Shown here: positions 43,416 through 50,951 of the stretch, one piece after another
Layout: each line of letters begins with the position of its first letter
How positions within the stretch are numbered: position 1 is the stretch's first letter
NCBI GenBank assembly: GCA_963760435.1
Contig: CAVXDE010000022.1
Location: 1-64,000, forward strand
Direction of reading: 5' to 3'
Length of the DNA: 64,000 nucleotides
From: JAFAXD01 sp963760435
GTDB lineage: Bacteria; Pseudomonadota; Alphaproteobacteria; Rhizobiales; Xanthobacteraceae
Translations under genes and position numbers: made by a program
The notes under the pieces: generated by a model
The model's input: the letters and a program-made list of their open reading frames with translations, nothing else
Databases searched by the model: none
What the model was told of the DNA's origin: nothing

Positions 43416-44249
43416 TCATGGTACCCGCCTGCGCGGGTTGGCGGTGAGCCAACTGTCCACGTAGTCCAGGAACGCCATCGTGTTGTTGAACACCGGCTTC
43501 CCGGTGGTACGTTGAATCACCGAAAGATACGGATAGTTGATGGTGCTGCCGCCGAGAAACAGGATCGCGTCGGTGCGCGGATACAGCTGCTCGGCGGCTT
43601 CGCCGGTGAGCGCAAAAGCCGATATCTCGTCCGGGGTGGTGCCGGCGCGGCTTGCGACGACGAGCTGGGGCCCGACGATGCCCTCCACCGCAAAGCCCGC
43701 GGCGGTCAGATAGTCGGTCAGCGCCTTGTCATCGAGGCCGTTCAGGCGATGAGCGACGGCGATGTTATGCACGCCGGCGTGCTGCATCATCTGCACGGTC
43801 GCTTCCATGTCGGTCGTGACCGGCACGCCGAGCTTGTGACTTGCCTCCCGGAGCCGCTCCAGTAGCGTCGCACGATCGTAAGCGAAGGACAGCACGCTGC
43901 CGCCAATGACGATGAGCTCGACGCCATGCTGCTTCATGCCGGTCAGTGCGTGATCGAGATCGCGCAGCGCCGCGCGCGCGGATGCGACGTCATAGCCGCG
44001 TAGCTGCAGCAATTCCTGAACCAGCATGACGCGGTCGCGGAACGTGCCATAGAACATGTACGGGACGGTGTCGCTGATCGGCAGTGGCGATACGAAGCCG
44101 ACCCGGCGCTGCGGTATCGGAAATTTTTCAAGCCGTGCCAGGGCGCCGATCAGCGGGGGTCCTTCGGGTTGCGCCATTACGAGAGTCGACGCGGCAGCAG
44201 CAAGTACTGCCAGCGCGAATCCTCCGCACGCGGCCCCAAGCCGCAACAT
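43416..44249 (-). CDS. Exported Asp/Glu racemase-fold protein (maleate isomerase/AMDase-like)
   Basis: 277 residues. A signal peptide (about 1-26, AVLAAAASTLVMA) leads into an Asp/Glu/hydantoin racemase superfamily fold with RRVGFVSPLPISDTVPY, HGVELIVIGGSVLSF, TDMEATVQMMQHAGVHNIAV and DAILFLGGSTINY. The latter two strands normally hold catalytic Cys residues (for example CTN in maleate isomerase); here both positions are Gly-Gly-Ser, so Cys chemistry is lost. Periplasmic location is unusual for this family. It lies downstream of two M24-fold genes. Possibly a binding protein or an enzyme with altered mechanism. Confidence 0.8.
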   Translation of the reverse strand: MLRLGAACGGFALAVLAAAASTLVMAQPEGPPLIGALARLEKFPIPQRRVGFVSPLPISDTVPYMFYGTFRDRVMLVQELLQLRGYDVASARAALRDLDHALTGMKQHGVELIVIGGSVLSFAYDRATLLERLREASHKLGVPVTTDMEATVQMMQHAGVHNIAVAHRLNGLDDKALTDYLTAAGFAVEGIVGPQLVVASRAGTTPDEISAFALTGEAAEQLYPRTDAILFLGGSTINYPYLSVIQRTTGKPVFNNTMAFLDYVDSWLTANPRRRVP

Positions 44250-44271
44250 GGCGTTTCTCCCAACACCTCAT

Positions 44272-45342
44272 TTACTCCGCGTCGTCGAATTGCGGAGCGA
44301 TTAGCGCGCTCGCCGCTTCGCCATTGCGCCCGATCAGCACCGGAGCGCCAATCAGAATGGCGCGACCGTCCGTTTCGATCGTGGCCTGCACGGTGACGAC
44401 CGTACCGGGAGCGGGCGCTCTCGCGTCGGCGAGCGCGGACCCGGCCAGCGGCTCGAGCGGCGTCGTGGTGCGGCAGCCCTCGATCAGGAATCCAGCGAAA
44501 CGTTTCAGCCGGTCCGTCTGCGGGAGTGCCGCAAGTCCAGTCGCGAATTGGCTCGTCGCACTGGCGAGGTCGTCAGCCAGCATAGCATCGCGGCCGAGCG
44601 TGCGCACCATGCGCACCCAGGTGCCTTTGTACGCCAGCGAAACCCGCGCCGCGAAACGCGGGCCGAGCGCCGCCGTCCCTTCCAGCCGGATCAGGCGGCG
44701 GCTCGCCGCGAGGTCCGGCGCGAGCGCCACGTAGACCTCTTCGGCGCCGTTGCGCCGCGCCGTGCCGTCAATGGCGCCCACCAGGCGAGCGCCATCGCTC
44801 TCGCGCCAGCTCGCGGCCGCGAGCGCCGCATGGGCGATGCCAGCGGCCTTGAAGGCGAATGCAAGCTCGGCCGGATCGCTCGGCGTCCGTACCTGCTCCA
44901 GCAATGCACTGCCGTCGATCACCGATGCCGCGTTGGCGCGGATACCTTCGACGACGCTTCCCGGCACGCTCTCGAGATCCGCGATGGCGACAGTCGCGTT
45001 GCTTTTCTGCTGTGCCACCAGGCGGCCGGTCTCGGCGCCGATCCGCGTCGTGTTGGTGACGTCGGCCAGATGGCCGTTGCGCATGATCCAGTCGCGCACC
45101 CGCGCGGTCATGCCCGCGACCAGGACTGGCCGGCCGGCGCGCGGCAGCAGCAGCACGCACTGATTCCAATACGGGATGAAGCCGGCCAGCCACGCCACGC
45201 CGGATTCGCGGGCCGGATTGGTGTAGATCGCCAGGATATCGATGCCGGCCTGCGCCATGGCTGTCTGGACGCGGGCGATGCGCGCGTCGAGCACGCTTTC
45301 CGGCAACTCGGCTTTGGACCAGGAAATGAGACCGCGACGCAT
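44272..45342 (-). CDS. M24 (creatinase/aminopeptidase P-fold) protein with degenerate active site
   Basis: 356 residues. The N-terminal creatinase domain is clear (ARVQTAMAQAGIDILAIYTN, WNQCVLLLPRAGRPVLV). The C-terminal half has the length and strand pattern of the M24 pita-bread fold (RVSLAYKGTWVRMVRTL; GTVVTVQATIETDGRAILIG), but the Asp, His and Glu metal ligands of aminopeptidase P are absent, so metallopeptidase activity is unlikely. It starts 2 bases after the stop of the next M24 gene. A partner subunit or metal-free amidinohydrolase-like role is possible. Confidence 0.75.
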   Translation of the reverse strand: MRRGLISWSKAELPESVLDARIARVQTAMAQAGIDILAIYTNPARESGVAWLAGFIPYWNQCVLLLPRAGRPVLVAGMTARVRDWIMRNGHLADVTNTTRIGAETGRLVAQQKSNATVAIADLESVPGSVVEGIRANAASVIDGSALLEQVRTPSDPAELAFAFKAAGIAHAALAAASWRESDGARLVGAIDGTARRNGAEEVYVALAPDLAASRRLIRLEGTAALGPRFAARVSLAYKGTWVRMVRTLGRDAMLADDLASATSQFATGLAALPQTDRLKRFAGFLIEGCRTTTPLEPLAGSALADARAPAPGTVVTVQATIETDGRAILIGAPVLIGRNGEAASALIAPQFDDAE

Positions 45343-45344
45343 GA

Positions 45345-46442
45345 TTACACCGGCATTTCAAACAGCTGGGCCGGCGTGCGCGTCAGCCGCTCGCAGCCGG
45401 TTTGCGTGACCACGACCACGTCGCCCAGCACCATGTAGCCCGCTTCCGGGTGATAGGTGTTCGGATGCACGATGATCGTCATGCCGGGGCGAAGTTCGAT
45501 CTCGACATCTTCCAGCAGTGACGGCTTGACGTCGGTGCTCAGGCCCAGCCCGTGCCCGCGCACCCGCGTATATTTGCTGGTCGTGTATTCGCCGAGCCCA
45601 TGGCGGCGGAACACGTCGTTCTCCACGCGCGCGATGTCGGCGGCGGTAAGGCCGGGTTTGACCGCCGCGATCCCGGCTTCCATGGCTTCATGCCAGACCG
45701 CGAAGGCTTGCTGCTGCACCGGCGTCGCCTTGCCCAGCACCAGGGTCCGGCAGATTTGCGACAGGTAGCCGTCGATCGCCGGCGTCAGCTCGGTGGTGAC
45801 GAGGTCGCCGGGCTTGAGCTTGCGCTCTGAGGGGGGCGCCATGCCGCGCACGTCGGCGTTGCCGGAGCCGATGATCATGAAATTGTCGGGCGAGCCTTTC
45901 TGGCGCAGAAACGCCTCGACGTCGGCGACGACCTCGTATTGTTTGCGACCAGGCCGGGCCGCGTGACGAAAGAACTCATAACCCTCATCGGCAAGCGCGG
46001 TCGCACGTCGCATCGCCGCGATCTCGCTTGGCATCTTTTCCATCAGCAGGCGGTCGAGCAGCGGCGCGCCGTCCTCGAGCTTGAAGCTGCGCTCACCCGC
46101 GGTCAGCCACGCCGGCAGCAAGGCGCGGGGCGCCGCCATCAGCCGCTGATTGGACACCGTTTCGAGCGTGTCCGCGACGGCGCGACCGAGATTGCGCGCG
46201 AACGCGGTCTCGACCCCGCTGGCTTCGCCCCCGGCCCGTTCCGCTTCCGCCATGTTCTCAACAAACAGCCGGCACGTGCCGTCGGCACGCAGGATCGCGA
46301 TGCCGTCGCCCTCCAGAATGGCAAAGTCCGAGACGTAGCGCAGGTAGGCTTCCTGCCACGAAGTGCCGTAGACGACGATCGCCTCAAGCCCCTCGCGCCG
46401 CATTTCCGCGAGCAACCGCTCGCGCCGTTCCTTGGCCAGCAT
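45345..46442 (-). CDS. M24 family (Xaa-Pro peptidase/creatinase-like) protein
   Basis: 365 residues from the ATG at 46442 (a TTG 10 codons upstream also fits). N-terminal creatinase domain (RRERLLAEMRREGLEAIVV) and C-terminal M24 domain. The usual metal ligands are altered: the first Asp position reads TTELTP, the second LSQICRT, and the two late Glu positions read IIVHP and MVLGDVV. His is kept in RVRGHGLGLS. This pattern is closer to metal-independent creatinase-type C-N hydrolases than to true dipeptidases, though the identity is not certain. It forms a two-gene unit with the gene downstream. Confidence 0.8.
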   Translation of the reverse strand: MLAKERRERLLAEMRREGLEAIVVYGTSWQEAYLRYVSDFAILEGDGIAILRADGTCRLFVENMAEAERAGGEASGVETAFARNLGRAVADTLETVSNQRLMAAPRALLPAWLTAGERSFKLEDGAPLLDRLLMEKMPSEIAAMRRATALADEGYEFFRHAARPGRKQYEVVADVEAFLRQKGSPDNFMIIGSGNADVRGMAPPSERKLKPGDLVTTELTPAIDGYLSQICRTLVLGKATPVQQQAFAVWHEAMEAGIAAVKPGLTAADIARVENDVFRRHGLGEYTTSKYTRVRGHGLGLSTDVKPSLLEDVEIELRPGMTIIVHPNTYHPEAGYMVLGDVVVVTQTGCERLTRTPAQLFEMPV

Positions 46443-46937
46443 CTCAGTGCACTCCGCCGCGCGGAGCGCCAAGGCCTGCGTTGAAGCTCATCGATCCTCC
46501 CGCCGGTTTATCGGATGTGCCCGGTGACACCGTTCCTTAATTCAAGCCTCGCCACTCTTCAAATGACCAGCCCGCGGACCGCAGATCAGCGTTGACATAG
46601 CGATAAGCAAAACAATTACGTCAGCCCGGTCTCGTGGAATTTGTGGCGCGGATGAGCGAGGCGAGATCAAGACCGTGCCCCACGCACGGCGTCATTCCGG
46701 GGCGCCGCGAAGCGGCGAGCCCGAAATCGATAGTCCCAAGTACTCCCGGATCAATCACCACCCAGGAGTATGGTTTCCGGGCTCCGGCCTTCGGCCGGCC
46801 CCGGAATGACCAGCTGCGGATTGCGGAACGCGCGGTCATCTATGGCGAGCATGGTCATCTATGCGAACGACGTCATCAATACAAAGGACGTCATCTAAGC
46901 GAAAAACGTCATCTATGCGGGCGTGGTCATCTATGCA
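46443..46937. other. Repeat-rich intergenic region
   Basis: 495 bases between the M24 gene start and the end of the acyl-CoA ligase gene. The first ~250 bases hold nothing I recognise. A composite palindromic repeat occupies 46691-46810 and an 18-bp tandem array starts at 46835 and reaches the ligase stop codon. A 72-codon open frame on the minus strand (46621-46839) is made of the palindromic repeat and is not a credible gene. Confidence 0.7.
46691..46810. repeat. Composite palindromic repeat (GTCATTCCGGGGC ends)
   Basis: Ends are inverted copies: GTCATTCCGGGGC at 46691-46703 and GCCCCGGAATGAC at 46798-46810. Two inner palindromes are visible (GCCGCGAAGCGGC near 46703 and CCGGCCTTCGGCCGG near 46785). 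The outer blocks match a widespread intergenic repeat type of Bradyrhizobium-like genomes, from my general knowledge. No gene inside. Confidence 0.8.
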
Positions 46938-46943
46938 TCAAGG
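46835..46943 (+). repeat. 18-bp tandem repeat array
   Basis: GTCATC occurs at 46835, 46854, 46872, 46890, 46908 and 46926, that is one step of 19 then four steps of 18. The best unit is about GTCATCTATGCGAAnnAC. The last copy reaches into the stop codon of the acyl-CoA ligase gene (46938). It is not a CRISPR array: unit length is constant, there are no spacers. Single copies of the core GTCATCTATG also occur at 5128, 47163 and 47877. Confidence 0.85.
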
Positions 46944-48758
46944 CTTGATGACCTCGGGATCCGCGTCGTCGTAAAGCCTCGCCACATCCGCGGAGCGGCG
47001 CTCGCGGATGCCGCGGCTGTTGAGCGAGCCCTTGTCGGTGATCTCGCCGGCGTCGAGCGAGGGCGGTTCGCGGAGCACCAGCGCGCGAGCGATCGCCCGC
47101 GACGAGCCCGTGATGCCGCTGTTCATCTGCTGCAGGGCTTTGCGTAACGCGTCGCGATAAACGTCATCTATGGGGCGGCCGGCCGGCGGGAAGATCAGCA
47201 AGCCGAGATCGTCGCGGTCGGGCGCCGCGACCACGACGTCGAACACCAGCGGTCCGAGCGCCTGGCGGGCGCGTGCCCAGACCTCGGCGACGTGCACGCG
47301 GGTGCCGGAGGAGAGTTTGAAATCCTCCACCACGCGGCCGTTGAAGCGGAACCCGCGGCTGGCATTGCGCTCGTCTACAAAGGCGACCGCATCGCCGGTG
47401 ATAAAATAGCCTTCGTCATCAAACGCCTGCCGGGTAAGATCGGGCATGCGCCAGTAGCCCGGCGTAATGTTCGGGCCGCGCACCCGGATTTCCAGCTTGC
47501 CGCCGTTGGGAACGAGCTTGACCTCCTGCCCGGGAAGCGGCGGGCCGATATTGCCGACCTCGGCATCGTGGCGGTTGAGTGCCAGCGAGCCTGGGGCGGT
47601 CTCGGTCAATCCCCAACTGGTGATCATGCTGGGCGGGTCGTGCGGCCGCTCGCGGCGCGCGATTTCGGTGAGTGCGTCCCAGAGATGCTGCGGAAGGGTC
47701 GCGCCCGCATAGAACATGGCGTCGAGATCGGCGAAGAACCGCTTGCACAGATCCCGATCATTGGCGAGCACCGGCGCCAGCAGCTCAAAGCCTTTCGGCA
47801 CATTGAGGTACATGGTCGGCGACAGTTCGCGCAGGTTGCGCAGCGTGCGCTCGAACTCGGCGGCGAGCGGGCGGCCGTCATCTATGTAGAGCGTGCCGCC
47901 GGAACGCAGCACCTGACCGATGTTATGATTACCGCCGAACACATGGCTCCAGGGCAGCCAATCGACCAGGACGGGCGGCCGGTCGACCACAAACGGCCAG
48001 ACCTGCTCGAACATCTTCAGATTGGCGTTGATCATCTGCTGGGTGATGATCACGCCTTTGGGGATGCCGGTCGAACCGGAGGTGAACAGGAACTTGGCGA
48101 TCGTCTCCGGCCCGACCTTGTCGGCGGCCTGTTTGAGCGCCGCCGCCGATCCGCCAGCGAGAAGTTTTGCAAATGGCGTCGCCCGCGGAACGTCCCCAGA
48201 GGGTGTGCCGACGACGATCTCGCGGCCCTGCATTTCCGGAATCGCGAGGGCGCGCGCAAAGCGCGCCGCATCCGCCGCATAGACGAGGCCGGGGTCGAGC
48301 AGCTTGGTGATGTACTTGAGCTTGCTCAGGTCCTGGCTGATCAGCGAATAGGCAACTGAGATCGAGGCGAACGGCACGCCCGCGCACATGGCGGCGAGCC
48401 CTAGCAGCTGGTGCTCGATCGCATTGCCCGAGAGGATCAGAATCGGCCGCTCCGGACTGAGACTGCGTTCGGCAAGCGCCTGTGCGATCAGCCTGACCTG
48501 CTCGGCCGTCTCCGCATAGGTGACGGACGCCCAGCCCTCCTGACCCGGGCGCCGCTCCGCCAGGAATGTTTGGGACGGGCGCTCTTTGGCCCAATGCCAC
48601 AAATGGTCCTGAAACCGGTCCGGATAGGGTTGCAGCGGCTCGTTCGCCTGCAGCCGAAGGACGCCGTCTGGATCGCGCTTCACGTCGACGGTGACGGCAC
48701 GGAACCGGCGATGTGGCGCGGTTGGGGTGGCCTCATTGAGTCCGGCTTGGCTCGTCAC
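46938..48758 (-). CDS. Feruloyl-CoA synthase-like AMP-dependent ligase
   Basis: Acyl-CoA synthetase of the ANL superfamily, 606 residues, starting at a GTG (48758). P-loop AKFLFTSGSTGIPKGV, LPWSHVFGGNHNIG, TSWGLTETAPGSLA, GYFITGDAV and the hinge region RVVEDFKLSSGTRVHVAEV match FerA/Fcs-type feruloyl-CoA synthetases rather than general fatty-acyl ligases. Activates a phenylpropanoid or related aromatic acid to its CoA thioester. Divergent from hyuA across 152 bases. Two in-frame segments (47163-47172 and 47877-47886) contain the array core motif and use the rare ATA Ile codon. Confidence 0.88.
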   Translation of the reverse strand: MTSQAGLNEATPTAPHRRFRAVTVDVKRDPDGVLRLQANEPLQPYPDRFQDHLWHWAKERPSQTFLAERRPGQEGWASVTYAETAEQVRLIAQALAERSLSPERPILILSGNAIEHQLLGLAAMCAGVPFASISVAYSLISQDLSKLKYITKLLDPGLVYAADAARFARALAIPEMQGREIVVGTPSGDVPRATPFAKLLAGGSAAALKQAADKVGPETIAKFLFTSGSTGIPKGVIITQQMINANLKMFEQVWPFVVDRPPVLVDWLPWSHVFGGNHNIGQVLRSGGTLYIDDGRPLAAEFERTLRNLRELSPTMYLNVPKGFELLAPVLANDRDLCKRFFADLDAMFYAGATLPQHLWDALTEIARRERPHDPPSMITSWGLTETAPGSLALNRHDAEVGNIGPPLPGQEVKLVPNGGKLEIRVRGPNITPGYWRMPDLTRQAFDDEGYFITGDAVAFVDERNASRGFRFNGRVVEDFKLSSGTRVHVAEVWARARQALGPLVFDVVVAAPDRDDLGLLIFPPAGRPIDDVYRDALRKALQQMNSGITGSSRAIARALVLREPPSLDAGEITDKGSLNSRGIRERRSADVARLYDDADPEVIKP

Positions 48759-48825
48759 TGGCGTTCACCGTCATTTTTGGAAAATCTACCACCCCTTTAC
48801 CCGGATGACACAGCACTGATCATCG

Positions 48826-48858
48826 CCACCGGCGCTTGACATCACGCCCCGCCGGTGG
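48826..48858. promoter_or_regulatory. 9-bp dyad around TTGACA, candidate operator/promoter
   Basis: CCACCGGCG (48826-48834) and CGCCGGTGG (48850-48858) form a perfect inverted repeat with a 15-base spacer that contains TTGACA (48836-48841), a consensus-like -35. It lies between the divergent acyl-CoA ligase and hyuA genes, 52 bases before the hyuA start. A -10 box is not obvious. Likely a regulator site, inferred. Confidence 0.45.
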
Positions 48859-48910
48859 TCGCTCTAGGCCCCCGCCATAAGCCTTTCCTGGAAACGCCAC
48901 TGGACCACGC

Positions 48911-50951
48911 ATGATCGTTGTTGCCATCGATATTGGAGGCACGTTTACCGATCTGATCGGCTTTGACGCCGAGCAAAATCGGTTCATCGAGGCCAAGAGT
49001 TCTCACCACCCCGGCCCAGCTCACGCGCGGCATCATCGACTGCATCCGCAAGAGCGGGCTCGACGCCGGCGCGATCGATGAGCTGATCCATGGCTCGACC
49101 ATCGCCATCAACACGCTGATCGAGCGCAAGGGCGCCCGCACCGGCCTGATCGTCACCCGCGGCACGCGCGACGTCTACATCATCGGCCGCGGCAACCGGC
49201 CGGAGGCCTATAACCTCCTGTTCCACAAGCACCGGCCGCTGGTTGATCGCCACCTCATTCGCGAGGCGCAGGAGCGGCTGCTGGCGAGCGGCGACGTGCA
49301 CGAGAAGCTGCAGGCCGCCAGCATCGAAGATGCGTGCGAGAAGCTGAAATCCGCCGGCGTGGAGGCGGTCGCGGTCTCGTTCCTGCACTCGTATGCGAAT
49401 CCCGAGCACGAGCGGCAGGCCGGCGCCATCGTGCGCGCGGCCTTGCCCGATACCTACGTGTCGCTCTCGCACGAAATCCTGCGCGAGTACCGCGAGTTCG
49501 AGCGGACCTCGACCACCGTGGTCAATGCCTATATCGGCCCCAAGGTCGGCGGCTACGTCAAAAGCTTGAAGCACGATCTCGGCGCGGTCGGATTTCACGG
49601 CGACCTCGCCATCATGCGCTCCAACGGCGGCGTGATGACGCCGGAGGTCGCGACCGATCGGCCGGTCGCCATGATGGAATCCGGTCCCGTCGGTGGCATC
49701 ATCGCGTCGGCGCGCGTCGGCCAGGCGCTCGGCTTTGCCAACGTGATCTCGTTCGACATGGGCGGCACCACCGCCAAGGCGAGCCTGATCCGCGACGGCG
49801 AGCCCACCATGGCGCCGGGCTATTACGTCGGCGGCTACGCCAGCGGCCATCCGGTGATGCTGCCGATGATCGACGTGGTCGAGGTCGGCGCCGGCGGCGG
49901 CTCAATTGCCTGGATTGACGAGATTGGTGCGCTCAAGGTCGGGCCGCAGAGTGCCGGCGCTGATCCGGGCCCGATCTGCTACCGCGGCGGCGGCACCGAG
50001 CCGACCATCACCGACGCCAACGTGGTGCTCGGCCGGCTTGATCCGGACAATTTCCTCGGCGGGCAGATGAAGCTCGACAGCGAGGGTGCGGCGCGCGGAA
50101 TCACTGAGAAGATTGCGGCGCCGCTCAAGATGGGTCTGACCGCCGCCGCGCAGGCGATCCTCGATATTTCGGTCTCGACCATGTCGCTCGCCGTACGCGA
50201 GGTCTCGGTCAAGAAGGGATTTGACCCGCGCGACTTTGTGCTCGTTGCGGCCGGCGGCGCCGGCCCGTTGCATATCGCCGCGGTGGCGCGCGAGCTGCAC
50301 GTGCCGAAGGTGATCGTGCCGCTGTTCCCGTCGCACTTCTCCGCGCTCGGCATGCTGCTCGCCGACGAGCGCCATGATTTCATCCGCACGTTCTATGGCG
50401 ATCTGACCGGGATTGATTTTGCCGCCCTGGTGCAAACCCATGCCGAGATGGTCCGCGAAGCAACCAGCGGGCTGCGCCACAAGGACCGCGCCGAGCAGCA
50501 GATCCATCTCGATCTGCGTTACGTCGGCCAGGAATTCACGCTGCAGGTCCCGGTCACGCTCGAGCAGCTCAAGTCGGCGGACCGGCAGGGCATTCGGCGG
50601 GCCTTCGATGCCCTCTATGAGCACCGCTACGCGCATCATTCGCCGGACGAATTGGTCGAGATGGTCAACATCCGCCTCGCCGTGATCGGAAAGCGGCCAC
50701 GGCTGCAGTTCCCGAGTTTGACGGCGAGCGAGAGCGCCAAGCCGGTCCGCGAGCGCCAAGTCTATCTGTCGGATCCCGCAAAGCCGGCGGCGTGCCCAGT
50801 CTATGATCGCCCATCACTTGGGGCCGGCGCCCGCGTGGCGGGGCCTGCGCTGATCCAGGAGCACGGCACAACCACGGTGCTGTTCGAGCATGACGCGTGC
50901 GAGGTCGCGCCCTCGGGCGAGTTGGTGATCACCATCGGAGATGCCGCATGA
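48911..50951 (+). CDS. hyuA: Hydantoinase/oxoprolinase family protein HyuA, one +1 frameshift near the start
   Basis: ATP-dependent hydantoinase/oxoprolinase or acetone-carboxylase-beta-type subunit, about 679 residues if read through. The ATG at 48911 opens with VVAIDIGGTFTDLIGFD, the family's ATP-binding start. Near 48998 one extra base shifts the homologous reading to the next frame (VLTTPAQLTRGIID), which continues to 50951 with HGSTIAINTLIERKGA, FDMGGTTAK, PQSAGADPGP and a C-terminal PALIQEHGTTTVL. Without reading through, only a start at 48963 with a lost ATP motif would be possible. Coupled to hyuB by ATGA overlap. Confidence 0.85.

Noticed and set aside
46621..46839. 72-codon minus-strand open frame
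   Set aside because: Consists mostly of the composite palindromic repeat; similar spurious proteins arise wherever such repeats occur.
46835..46943. Possible CRISPR array
   Set aside because: The unit is 18 bp with no spacers and no Cas genes nearby; it is a tandem repeat.
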